Shown in pieces: positions 11,406 through 22,154 of a stretch of 64,000 nt of DNA (the stretch's first letter is position 1; each line of letters opens with the position of its first letter). The stretch comes from Phallus indusiatus (Eukaryota > Basidiomycota > Agaricomycetes > Phallales > Phallaceae). The notes under the pieces are model-generated. The model did not search any database, was not told the origin of the DNA, and saw only the letters and a program-made list of their open reading frames with translations. The stretch lies in NCBI GenBank assembly GCA_027605045.1, contig JAQFWX010000004.1, forward strand, positions 2,986,683 through 3,050,682. Direction: 5' to 3'. A program made the translations under genes and the position numbers.

Positions 11406-12318
11406 CCAGGCTATGACTGTGTGACTCCCTGGCCCCTTTTGGAAGATGATGCATGGGGCAAGGGAAGCTTTGCAGTATAGCCTGGCACAAATGACTGTGG
11501 CACTGATGGTGACATCCAAAATGTCATGTGTTTGTGGTCCACTCTAGAGAAAAATGTTGTTTACTACAGAAATACTCAGACAAATATATTTACTCAAAGT
11601 TAGATTGAGATGTCATAGTAAATATTTTCAATAGAGAAGGAAAAATACATTCGAGTCTCGATCATGCTGTAATAATTTGATCAATGCTTCCAACATTCTA
11701 CCAGTACTAGTGAAGAAAGGTATTACAAAACCATGTCTAGCTACTCTTCTAAACAATAATATAAGACACTTATATTTTCTGTACCTCAAAATACTCACAA
11801 AAGTGGTGGAGTCACTCAGGTGTCTTATGAAGCTTGGGTGAGACAGCCAGCTACTGATGCTGCAGGGTGTAGGGCTCATTTTTCAGGAAAAGAAAAAAGC
11901 AAATTCTTCTTATTTGGTTGATAGTCTAATAATACAAAGAAAGAAGCATTTCTACAGAGGTTTTCTATGGGCAAACAATTTTTTCCTCTGAAGTGGACCC
12001 AGATGTGTGATATTCACTGGCAGTGCTGCAGTCATTTGTGCCAGGCTATACCATTATTAAAATTGGTATAGATCAACAACACTGGAGACAGATGGTGAAT
12101 ACTCTGTATATATTATATTGTGAGTTATGAACATACCTGGAGACAGATGGTGAACACTCTATATAAAGAGTATTCCCACCACTCCATCTGGGCATCTATT
12201 AGGCACTTGTACCAGTATAATCTAATCTACTAAGAGAGATGTACAGATCATATTCTAACACCCATGTGTCCATCACCTTCCAAAAGGGGCCAGGGAGTCA
12301 TGCAGTCACATAGCTATG
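11406..12318. mobile_element. inverted-repeat element F, interrupted by an E fragment
   Basis: The outer arms share TGACTCCCTGGCCCCTTTTG in opposite orientation (about 11425 and 12290), and further inside CAGGCTAT-type segments pair as well. Positions 12069-12260 are an E-element fragment ending in TCTAACA that interrupts the right arm. No ORF with recognisable function is present. I cannot assign a superfamily. Confidence 0.55.
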
Positions 12319-12329
12319 ATTATGATCAT

Positions 12330-12595
12330 CCATATTGAAGAATGTTCTAAGAATGTTTTCTATATATGAAAATATATTTCTGTTATAATTTAGATGCATA
12401 GAAAAAGCTTAATTTTAATCTAAGCATGAGATTACACTTTGCAATATTAGAATTTTCCTGGGAAAACCCTAGTAATACAGGGGTTGCTAGAAAATCTTGA
12501 GAAAACTCTAATGTCACACACTCTGACCTCAAGTTTTAATTACATAGAAACTATTTCCCACTCACTCAAAATTATAAATAAATACTGTATTATTG
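12330..12595. mobile_element. CACTA-like fragment
   Basis: It matches the interior of 3641-4579 (ATTGAAGAATGTTCT..., TTTTCCTGGGAAAACC..., AAAACTCTAATGTCACA). No terminal repeats are attached. Confidence 0.55.
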
Positions 12596-12854
12596 TCATT
12601 TGCAAAATAGTTTTCTAGCCCTGATGTCACACCAAAAAGAATAATGCATAGTTTGATAGCAAGTGAATAGCCAGACTCCTACCCAGCGTCTTTTCACATT
12701 TTAGCGACTATCCCACGGCGCGGGGTTTTAAGTATATGGGTGATTATGGGCGCAGTGCATGATTTTTTAGAACTCCGGAACTTTAATGTCACAGAAAATG
12801 TGAAAAGAAGACTGGCAAACAATGTTAAGCGAGCGTGCCATGTTTGTACCACAG

Positions 12855-13261
12855 GACGCACAGGTGATGCGTAGACGCGTTATTGAAGGCTGCCCATCAG
12901 CTTCTCAAACTCCATACAATAGCCGGCAAAGCTGGCTTCACACACTCATTTACCAAGTCGAGATCAAATTCAAGCTGATACCCTATCTCATTTTGGAGTA
13001 CGACCTTGTACTGGCCAAATTAATGCTGCCCTGGCCCAGCTGCAAATTTAAAAAGAATCTGATGTCGTCTATATATCAGGAACTGGATCGGGCAAAACAC
13101 TTATGTTCTGGATTCCAATGCTATACGAAAGTGATAGCATCACTATCCTCATAACCACACTGAATATATTGGGAGAGCAGACAGCAGGACTTCTCGCAAA
13201 AGCAGGCATCCCAGCAATTAATTTGACACGCGAAAATGCCAATGATAAATCATTTCAGGTT
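12855..13261 (+). pseudogene. captured RecQ/DEAD-like helicase fragment
   Basis: The frame beginning near 13060 reads DVVYISGTGSGKTLMFWIP and then a TTLNILGEQ segment. GTGSGKT is a Walker A motif, and the following sequence resembles motif Ia of the RecQ-like helicase families that are numerous in mushroom-forming fungi. The upstream coding sequence (RPCTGQINAALAQLQ-type residues) lies in another frame, so at least one frameshift separates it from the Walker A exon. The fragment ends at a possible splice donor near 13258 and lacks the DEAH box and later motifs. It is a fragment, not a functional helicase. Confidence 0.75.
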
Positions 13262-13300
13262 TGTATAATGATATAATAGGAATTTTTACTTTAATAATTC

Positions 13301-13615
13301 TCACAGGATATGAGATGCATTTCTTGCATTAAATCGGAATCCATGAGAGGGATGTGTCAGAGCCTCGACCTCTTCAGCATAAATAACCTTCGCCGCTTGA
13401 TGAACCCATAGCCGGAGGACTTCATTTGCTTCAGGGACAAGTGAAAAGCTATCTAGCCACGAATTTAGATGGTGAATAAAATCAGTTTTATATGGGCTAG
13501 CAAATGATTCTGAACAATGAATTGTGGACAAAATAAAATCAGTTAAAGAAAAATGATGAAAAGACAGATTATTGAGTAAGGTTTCAAGGAGTGAGTGGGG
13601 AATCCGCTGGTGCAT
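13301..13615 (-). CDS. hypothetical ORF inside the Mutator-like element
   Basis: An open frame of 104 codons starts at 13615, just inside the right inverted repeat, and runs toward the helicase fragment. It contains leucine-rich stretches such as LLETLLNNLSFHHFSLTDFI and an alanine/glutamate stretch near its end. I do not recognise a domain. It could be a second captured gene fragment or a chance ORF. Confidence 0.35.
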   Translation of the reverse strand: MHQRIPHSLLETLLNNLSFHHFSLTDFILSTIHCSESFASPYKTDFIHHLNSWLDSFSLVPEANEVLRLWVHQAAKVIYAEEVEALTHPSHGFRFNARNASHIL

Positions 13616-13857
13616 GGTGAGTGAATGACGTGGCCTTCACCTAATTGACATGTCACCTGCGCGTCCTGTGGTACAAACATGGCACGCTCGCTTAACATTG
13701 TTTGCCAGTCTTCTTTTCACATTTTCTGCGACATTAAAGTTCCGGAGTTCTAAAAAATCATGCACTGCACCCATAATCACCCATATACTTAAAACCCCGC
13801 GCCGTGGGATAGTCGCTAAAATGTGAAAAGATGCTGGGTAGGAGTCTGGTGAATAGC

Positions 13858-14673
13858 AAGGGGTTCACCCTAGGGCTAGGTTTACAACATCTGCAAGTGA
13901 CTCAGTTGCAAATTGCTAGAGTAAAGCTCATGAGGCAAGGGAAAAACAAAGAAGGCCTATTTTATATGACTGATTGCTTGTCATTTTCTAAGCAAGTAGC
14001 TTCATATAAGGAATAGCTAGAAGCTGGAATTCACATTGGACTATAACTGAGTTATAACATCAATAGTCTATGCCTCAAACTATAATTTTCTTAAGATCCT
14101 TTTTTTGGTCAAACCCTACAATTTGTCCTGACATTTATCGAGTTTGTCAAGTTTGTCCAAGAACTTCCTCACAGCCACATTCCGTACCTGTAGTTCTGCT
14201 AGTTTGATCTCTCGATGAATAATGTTGATTTTGGTGAGGATGAGGAGGAGCTTGAGGTATTGTTTGTGGCAACGATGGATGGCTTCTGCCATCACAATTG
14301 ACAATGAGTGAACTCAATGTACAATGATGAAGAACATGGGATAAAGGTGTTTATAGAAATATTGAACTACATTCAATACTAAGTCTGAAGAATTATCTAC
14401 AAGTATACTAGGTTTATATACATGTTAGATAATTAATTCTAGCTCAGTTCAAAATTGATTCCAAACTTGAGAAACGTAAACAAGTCATGAGATTCATAAG
14501 TAGCATGTGTATATGCAAGGTAGTTGTATTTATGTGATGAACATGAGGCAGATAAGAAGAACAAAGAAAAAGCATACATGGACCCACACTTGTCATTGAT
14601 GATCTCATTGGGAATACAATATTTTAAGCATACTATCTCCAGTGTATGTTCCTGGTGCATGTTGCACATATTC
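13858..14673. other. mostly unrecognised; contains a CACTA-like right end
   Basis: Apart from the CACTA-like terminus at 14058-14122 I recognise nothing. A 62-codon minus-strand ORF (14116-14304) has a short LDK repeat, and a 76-codon ORF (14439-14669) is featureless. Confidence 0.45.
14058..14122. mobile_element. right end of a CACTA-like element
   Basis: The sequence ATCAATAGTCTATGCCTCAA ... AAGATCCTTTTTTTGG ... AAACCCTACAAT matches the right inverted repeat of 3641-4579. The final CACTG motif is lost. Confidence 0.6.
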
Positions 14674-15650
14674 TGTTAGGGCTACTCAACTCAACTCAAG
14701 CTAGATGGAGGGAATCCTAAGAGAATATATTGAAGAAAGCTATACTACTCACCTAGAGGGAGGGGATCCTAAGAGAACAAGCTTAGGAACCTTCACTCTG
14801 GATACAGCAACTATATACATGTGTGGCGTGTGGCCCTGACACAACTAAGTGCGAGATTGTCAAGATCCGAGACTGTTCAAGATCATGAAATTGAGGAATC
14901 GAGAATCGAGAGATTGAGGGGTGAGGAACTTGGCTTCAACATAATTATGTGTTGCGCCCACTCCAAAGGCCTGAGAGTATTCCTCAATTTGGATCATGAC
15001 GAATCAGTACTCACAACGAAGAACAACCTGGAGATAATGAAGACTTTGGCGACAGAGTCACCAAAGATGAGAGTTCGAGAGAAAACGAGTTTTCGAGATA
15101 AAGAGATGAGTTGTAATTCAAAGAGGTTATATATTTGAATCAAATCAAAGTTCGACTTTGTAAAGTATTCACAGTGAGTTTGAAAAAGTTATGCAGGGTC
15201 AAGCACAAAGAAAGTACTAATTTGGAAAGTACATAATAGTACTTGAGGTCGTGAGGTTTGTTGGAATCATAAAGAAGGAAATAGAAAGTATTATCATGGA
15301 ACCTCACCAATCGTCAAAGTGAATAAATTGGAAATCGGTAATTCGAGAAATTGCATAGAGTGTGATCTCTATAAGGTTCGTTCGTTTGAAATCGAAAAGA
15401 TTGTAAAATCGAAATAAATCATTAATTTGATGTCACGAGAAAATTGGCTTGTGACACAGATATCTGAACTGAACCTAAGTGATGTGATGTCACGGGCATC
15501 ATGCCGAGAACAAGCACACAGTGTGTGTGAGAAAGTGGAAATAATACCGAATGAATATAAGGAAGAGATAAAATGTGGAAAGTGTAAATGAAATAGAAAG
15601 GCTGATAATAAATAAGGAAAAATAAAGGGTGGCAGCAGTGTACCCTGATA
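14674..15650 (-). mobile_element. family-2 LTR with an insertion
   Basis: The left part (14674 to about 14853) begins TGTTAGGGCTACTC, and the right part (about 15461-15650) ends near TACCCTGATA, both in the minus orientation of family 2. About 600 bp of foreign sequence separates them: purine-rich, with repeated GAGAATCGAGA-like words and no recognised coding region. TATTC/TTTTC at the flanks may be a decayed 5-bp duplication. Confidence 0.65.
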
Positions 15651-16189
15651 TTTTCCAGCTGACCTATTGCTATCCATGTGGGTTATTTATGTTGATCTGC
15701 TCTTATATATCCTACTGACATTTCCCAACCTTTAAATCATATCTTTGTGCACAATTTTCAACAAATCTGCAATTACTCTTCCACTTCCCTCCACATAGTG
15801 CTCCCAGCACATGTTGTATGTTTCTGTGCATCCCAGTGCCCTACAGGTGAATTTACTAATACTGTTCTTTTACATCCTATTGACAATTTCAGATCTTTAA
15901 ATGGAAATTTCAGATCTTTAAATTGTGTCCACACATGATTTCTTGACTGTTGTGTGTGTGATTATGTTAAAACCTTGCTCACATTTGAGCATCCAGCATA
16001 CACCTAAATGATGTTAGCTAACAACAGTTGAATTTTGTAATAATTCTTTGTCATATAAGCCTATGATCAATGTTATCCATTCAGGAACTTACATTATCAT
16101 CATCCATATTGAAGAATGTTCTGAAAATATTTTTTATTTATTGTGAAAATACATTTCTATTATAATTTATCTAAGATGCATGGAAAAAC
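15651..16189. other. unrecognised, then CACTA-like fragment
   Basis: Positions 15651-16019 contain no gene I can support. From about 16020 the sequence matches the CACTA-like interior (ATATAAGCCTATGATCAATG, ATTGAAGAATGTTCTGAAAA) up to the insertion point of element E. Confidence 0.5.
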
Positions 16190-16571
16190 TGTTAGAGTGT
16201 GATATGTACATCTCTCTAGGTAGATTAGATTATACCAGCGCTATGGGCGCCTAATAGGCGCGAATACTCTTTATACCTCTGAGAGTATTCACCATCTGTC
16301 TCCAGTGTTGTTGAGGTTAATATAACATCGCCTCTATACGTGTATAGATGATGTTATATTAACCTTAACAGCACTGGAGACAGATGGTGAATACTCTGTA
16401 TATATTATTTCATGAATTATGAACATACCTGGAGACGGATGGTGAATACTCTGTATGAAGAGTATTCCCATCACTCCAGGCTTACCTATACTGCGTATGG
16501 GCGCCTAATAGGCGCCCATAGCGCTGGTATAATCTAATCTACTTGAGAGATGTACAGATCATAATCTAACA
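16190..16571. mobile_element. complete fold-back element E
   Basis: It begins TGTTAGAGTGTGATATGTAC and ends with the inverse, ATGTACAGATCATAATCTAACA-like, sequence. Each arm holds the palindromic GGGCGCCTAATAGGCGC segment and ATACTC/GAGTAT pairs; the centre has repeated CTGGAGACAGATGGTGAATA words. It sits inside a CACTA-like fragment that resumes near 16572 (AAACCTTAATTTTAAGCATG). At least five partial copies occur in the window. No coding capacity; superfamily unknown. Confidence 0.65.
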
Positions 16572-16639
16572 ATTCTAATAAAAACCTTAATTTTAAGCAT
16601 GAGAATATTCTTTCTAGAATTTTCCATGGAAAACCTTAC

Positions 16640-16915
16640 TGCTTGCTCATTTTTGAATGCAAAAAAAATCATCTCAATAAAGTTGTCATATCTCAGTCTG
16701 TGATGTATATTTTAACTTGATTTTTACTGCATCTTGTTCAGTCTATTACAGGTTGAAAATGCATTGGGAGATGTTGCCTGAATTTTTTAAGAAGGAGATA
16801 CAACTTACAGAAAGCAATTTGATCAATATTTGGACCTGAAACAAGAATTTTATTGAGGTGAATTTTTGTGCATTCAAAAATGCATGTGACTTACAATGCT
16901 ATAGCAGTAGTAAAA
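16640..16915. mobile_element. degraded fold-back MITE related to 10977-11327
   Basis: The left side has TCATTTTTGAATGCAAAAA, the centre TTGAAAATGCATTGGGAGAT, and the right side TTACAATGCTATAGCAGTAG, as in the copy at 10977-11327. The left terminus is truncated. Confidence 0.55.
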
Positions 16916-18412
16916 TTTGCTGGGCCATACATGTAAAAAAAAGGTAAAAAATAAGGTAAGAGCAGGAATTGAATGAGGAGCAAAGAAGGCTAATTGAAGC
17001 ACTTACACTGCTGCACCACAAGGGCTCACAGAAGAGATAGTCCTGACAAAGAATAAAATATTGAAGTGCAAGCAGGAAATACAAAAGAAAACCTGATTTA
17101 ACTGAAAGACTTTAAAAAATATAATGAGATGAATATCTTTTTTAAAAAAAGGGGATGACAGAAGATGCAGAATACATGCAATAGGGAAAGGTAGTACTGA
17201 GGCATTGTGATCATCTGTGACATCCTCAAACTTGTGTGTAGAGACATGTTCTAAAGCTTGGGAACTCTCTACTCACCAGTAAACCAAAAGAATAGTCAGA
17301 AAATGCATGACATAAAAATGGTAGCACTGTGTGTGGCCCTGACCTAAGTGCTAGAAGCCTAAATGATGTACATTACATGTTTGTATTTCTTCTTATGCAT
17401 AGTAATTCTGGCTTGTCTTAAACAAGTCAGTGCTGCAGTCCAGTACATACATTTGGAATAGTCCTGAGAGTACATCCTTGTGAAATTAATTAAGCATACT
17501 ATTCATATTAAAGCTGCTGAATTGACATGCAATAAAGGAAATAATGGTTATGCTACTGTTAAGGCTCTCACGGAGTACTCTATTTAGAAAGGATAATGAG
17601 GCTCTCTCACACATTTATAACACCTTTTCTAGACAAACAAGGATCATATCAATTTCTGTGGTTAACCACTGAAGGTATATAATTCCTCTCAGCCCACCAG
17701 AGACTGAAATCACAGGAACCTTACACAGTTGGAATATATAATAATAGAATCAGTAAAGATGATGTTATATTAACCTCAACAACACTGGAGATAGATGGTG
17801 AATATTCCCATCACTCAGGCTTACCTATGCAGCGTCTGGGCGCCTATTACCCGCCCATAGCGTTGGTATAACTAATTTACTTAGAGAGATGTACAGGCTT
17901 GAATCTAACACAATATAATTAGCACCAGGGTGTCATAATTAAAAAATGGTGTGCATATAAGGAAGGACAACATGCACTAAATACCAAACAGTGACCTTCA
18001 GTATAACATTGTTTTACATATTATATAAGGATGAAATAAACATCTTTCATGAGAAAAATATAAAATAAAAGCTGGCAGGTGTCTGTAAAAAAGAACAGTG
18101 CAGTCCTATAGAAGAATGAGGTTTTGGCAATATATTTATGTTAACATTAATATATTAATATATTCATTCAATATAGAATAATATATGACTAAGATTGTAA
18201 AGCTGATATTTTATGACAATTGTGGTGATAATTATACTTCTTCACTATTTTGGCCTCAGGTGCAAAGCTGTACACCTGAACCAGTGTCAAAAAATGCAAA
18301 TATCTCAAGAACAATTGGTTTTTGCACCATGTGTACTTTGCATGTCACTGTAAGTACAGTAGTGATCAGCTTATATAGGAATAGATGGTATGAGACATGA
18401 GGCTATATATAT
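16916..18412. other. decayed region with an E fragment
   Basis: Positions about 17757-17912 are another E-element fragment (GGAGATAGATGGTGAATATT through TGTACAGGCTTGAATCTAACA-like sequence). The remainder is AT-rich, with ORFs of about 60-70 codons that lack domains. Confidence 0.45.
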
Positions 18413-19012
18413 ACTCTAACATTAGTAGTTCACTTAGAAGGGATAGCAGTGTAACAAATCTCTAAAACTTGATGAGGGAGCTACAACTACAACAGCTAAG
18501 GAGAGGTTTGTGCATAAATAAACTCAGAATGTTACATCACTTAACAACAATCATGTCAGAACTACTACACATAAAAGAAAATACAAACAAGCATGACAAT
18601 GACAATGCCATAATAGAATGATGCTAGTTAGGAATACTTTTTATATAGAGTATTCATCATCCTCCAGGTATGTTCATAATAATAGATACAGAGTATTCAC
18701 CATCTGTCTCCAGTGCTGTTGAGGTTAATATAATGTCATCTTGTTAGAATATGGTAATTAACTATTACAGTCATTCTATATAGTAATTTTTGTGTCATAT
18801 TCTTGTTCTGGCATGTCTTAAAACACATCAGATGATTCTTGTTAAGTGATGTAAATACCTAGGTGTACCAGGTAACATTCTTAGTTTAATACACATGGAC
18901 CTTACCTTAGCACTGGTGCACAGATCACCTGCTGTACTTGTAGTTCCCTCATCAGGTTACAGAGATTAGTTACACTGCTATATGAAAGTAAGTGAACTAC
19001 CAGTATTAGAGT
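18413..19012. mobile_element. inverted-repeat element H
   Basis: The ends ACTCTAACATTAGTAGTTCAC and its inverse near 19012 (TGAACTACCAGTATTAGAGT) belong to diverged inverted arms of roughly 150-200 bp, also sharing TAGCAGTGTAAC and GATGAGGGA words. Positions about 18630-18745 are an E fragment inserted near the centre. No ORF and no clear target duplication were found. Confidence 0.55.
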
Positions 19013-20920
19013 AGAAATTCTTATGTCTTACCACTCTAACTGTGCTGACCGCACTTCTACTCCTATAAGCTGCCATGCTCATCCCCATACTAATTTTAAT
19101 AGGTCAGTTATCAGCAACAAAATGTAAGCCTTCTCTTGATATTCACAGCTCTGATTGGATAAAATTCATATGAAAATGACTGATAATTTCTTCAATTTTG
19201 ATTTTCACAATGACAAATGATAGGGAGATATAACCATAAATCAAGTGTGCCTTTCCTGAATTTAGGTTTTCCATGAGGTCCCTCATATATAGCATTGTCA
19301 TCCAATTAATCAGCTGGGGGACTGAGTGTTGCAAAATTATTTTGTTTGAGTTCCAGCATATTGAGGTCAAGAGGGTAGCCTTTGAGATATTTCCAGATTA
19401 GGACCTAGAGTGACTTTCTCTGTAAGGTCACAAACATAAATATGCAAATTCAAGTTGACAATATCCTGATCAAAAATGAGTTAAACCTCTTACTTTCCAC
19501 TTTTTGTTCCCAGGTTGATTTGATACTTCTCCAGGATTATGTTTATTGAATTCCAGAAACATTGCCTTCACAACAGTAATTGCTGTCACAATTTGTAGAT
19601 TAGATTCTGGTGGATTGGGCATACTGATGGAGAGGTGGATTCTCATAGGTGACATCATGAAGTTTTGCAGCCTGGAAATAAAGGTAGGGTTCATCACATC
19701 CCTTACAAGTGCCCATTTAGTTGTCAATAAGACATCCATTTTACAGAATTGGTTAGGACCATTGTATACCAGACAAGTTGAAAGAGATCACTTGAGATAC
19801 AAGAATTCTTTCAGGTGAGTTAGTGATGTCCTGCATTTCATCATCATCGAAGAAGTTTTTTCTTCTTCTTTCCCAGTGTTATCCTTTTTAGAGTTTACCA
19901 TGCATGCACAGACTGTATTCAGATATTATGGTTGTGATTAGTAAGAGTAGAATGTGACCTTTTCATCAGAGACCATCTGACTTGGTACCATGCATGGGAT
20001 TGCTTTTTTTCAATGACAGGCTCTCATAACCAAGCTTTTCCAATTTGTAAGTGCTATACCATCTTTTCCAGTACCAGCCATTTTATAAGTCAGTACTGGT
20101 TTCAAAGCAAAGTCCTGACAACCCATCTCCATGTAAATTCATATAAAATAGCCTCACAATCAGTAACTGCACAGTTTTTGAAAATGTGGTGAATCCTGAA
20201 GTTGTAAACAGAAATGCTTCAGAAAGGTTAGTGTTCTAATCTAAATGAGTTTCAAAGTACCTTCCAGCAATATCTTCTATCTTCTGTTTAGCCAATACAG
20301 ACTGGTGTTTAGATTTTGAAGATCAAGAGCTTAATGAGCATACCAATTAGCTGATGAGGCAATAGAGATGCAGGTATTGCCATCACAAAATTCTTGTGTT
20401 GTGTGTGTGTGTGTGTGTGTATGTGTGTGTGTGTGCACTGAGGGCTGTGCCCTGGGACTCTTCCTCTTTTTGTAATTACATGATTTTTCAAAATTGACTT
20501 TTTGCTTCTGACAACTACCATAATCTTGTTCAATCCCAGTACAACTGAGGATTGATTCCTTATGAGACCTGGGAAGACTTTTGACAAAAGTTTCACTCAG
20601 AATTCTTTCTGGTAACTGAGGCTGAAGATTTGCTGACCCTCCTTTCAGGACACTATGCTCAAGGGGGTCGAAATGTGGATGACTACACCAATGCGCTTCA
20701 CATTATCATGGACTGAGTGGGTTTTACAATTCATGACAGCCTTGCACACTGTTGATTTGAGTGAGAGTTTACAGGAGAAGATCTACAGGAAAGAGGTTGA
20801 AGATTCATGTTTTGAGACTGGAGAACAAAAGTAGCATGAGGTTGAGGGGGTATGAATAGAGAGAGGTGTGCCCCATGCATCACACTCCCTCCGGACAGTT
20901 TTCCTGCTCCAAGGGGCCGC
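19013..20920. other. no recognisable gene; microsatellite inside
   Basis: ORFs of 75-95 codons exist on the minus strand (19143-19370, 19470-19739, 20309-20596), but none contains a recognised motif, and they overlap ORFs on the other strand. This may be a decayed transposon body. A TG-rich microsatellite lies at 20397-20436. Confidence 0.45.
20397..20436. repeat. (TG)n microsatellite
   Basis: A run of TG dinucleotides interrupted once by TA. On the minus strand it produces the HTHTHTH-like stretch of the ORF at 20309-20596, a reason to doubt that ORF. Confidence 0.9.
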
Positions 20921-21639
20921 TGTTAGGGCGACTCAGGGCACACTCCTAGAGGAGGGAAAACCTAAGATCTATTGAGGGGCATCGACTAACTACTCACCTA
21001 GAGGAGGGAAAACCTAAGAGAACTAAGGCTGTTCACGGGTTATGACCCGTGGGTTTGGGTACCTGTTTTCAGGTACCCTTGGTCACCCAGACCCAGACCT
21101 GCACCCTTGCGGGTTTTGCCCACGGGTACCTGCGGTCTTAAGCGCCATACCTGCACCAAAAAAAACCCGTTTTTTTTGGGCACCTGCGGGTTTTTTGGGG
21201 TACCTGCAGGTACCCGCGGGTTTCCTATATAAAATTTTTCCGAAATTTGATGTTCAAACCTGCGGGTTTTGCAAAAGAATTTCAAAACCCAAACCCACAC
21301 CCTTGGGTCTTAAGCGAAATTAAACCTGCGGGTTTTGTGACAGGTACCTGTCATGGGTACCCGGGTATACCCATACCTGTGAACAGCCTCAAAGAGAACA
21401 AGCTTAGGCATCCCCCTCTAGGGAAAACGCATATAAGTACAAAATATGAGGTGCCCAACTGATCTCCATGGGATCCGAGGGGATACAGACAGAAATTGAA
21501 GTAAATCGAAGAGATCGAGAGATTGAAAAAATGACAGAAATAGTGGAAATGGCAAAATATGGGAAATGAAGGAAATCGTAATGTGAAATGAAAACGAAAG
21601 AAATTGAATAATTGGGCGAGGCACTAGCATACTGTGACA
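20921..21639 (-). mobile_element. family-1 LTR split by a small hAT-like MITE
   Basis: It begins TGTTAGGGCGACTC on the plus strand and ends ACTGTGACA, flanked by GCCGC on both sides (20916-20920 and 21640-21644), a perfect 5-bp duplication. A 368-bp element plus an 8-bp duplication interrupts it at 21024-21391. It is otherwise a complete solo LTR. Confidence 0.85.
21024..21391. mobile_element. hAT-like MITE inside an LTR
   Basis: The ends are inverted repeats T(A/G)AGGCTGTTCAC, and the direct repeat AAGAGAAC flanks both sides (21016-21023 and 21392-21399), an 8-bp duplication as expected of hAT elements. The interior is packed with GGGTACCTG / CAGGTACCC words in both orientations, typical of subterminal transposase-binding repeats. 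No transposase is encoded. Similar words appear at 29389-29500, 31795-31930 and 33676-33709. Confidence 0.85.
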
Positions 21640-22154
21640 GCCGCTTCCATAACCTCCACCTGCTTCATAAGATGCTTCACTGCCATATCCCCCACCAGCA
21701 CCACCAGGTAAGTTGAAAGGGGAGAAATTAGTATTATCTAGTGTTGCCACGGTTCAGTTTGGTCTGGTTTTTCAGCATTTTTTCCTGAACTGAAAACTGG
21801 ACCGACGGTTCAGTTCGCAATGTTTCAGTGAACCGGAACCGATTACAATCAGTTCCAGTCCAGTTTGGTTCAGGTCAGCCCAGTTCTCAGTTCGAACCGG
21901 TTCGAACACTTAAAAGAAATTTCACAGCAAGACTGTGTGCGAACTAGTTTGAACAAAAAGAAATTTCATAGTTGAGACTATATGTGAACCAGTTTGAACT
22001 GGTTTACACCAATTCGCACAAATTATATATACAATAACACAATGTATATTTGGTTTTAGTTCATACAACACAATTTTGAGAAACTCTATATACATGCATT
22101 TCAGGTAATGCAGCAGTCCACCACTCCTTATACGCCAATAAATGAAAACTGAGA

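Larger units (their letters stand above)
12672..13848. mobile_element. Mutator-like element carrying a helicase fragment
   Basis: The two ends are inverted repeats of 196 bp each (12672-12867 and 13653-13848), with only about four mismatches, starting CAGACTCCTACCCAGC. The direct repeat GTGAATAGC flanks the element exactly (12663-12671 and 13849-13857). Long terminal repeats and a 9-bp duplication are the signature of Mutator-like elements. No transposase is present. The interior holds part of a RecQ-like helicase on the plus strand and an unrelated-looking ORF on the minus strand, so this looks like a gene-capturing (Pack-MULE-type) element. Near-identical repeats suggest recent movement. 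Confidence 0.85.

Noticed and set aside
20309..20596. Minus-strand ORF with His-Thr repeats
   Set aside because: The repeat is the translated TG microsatellite, and no domain or splice context supports a gene.
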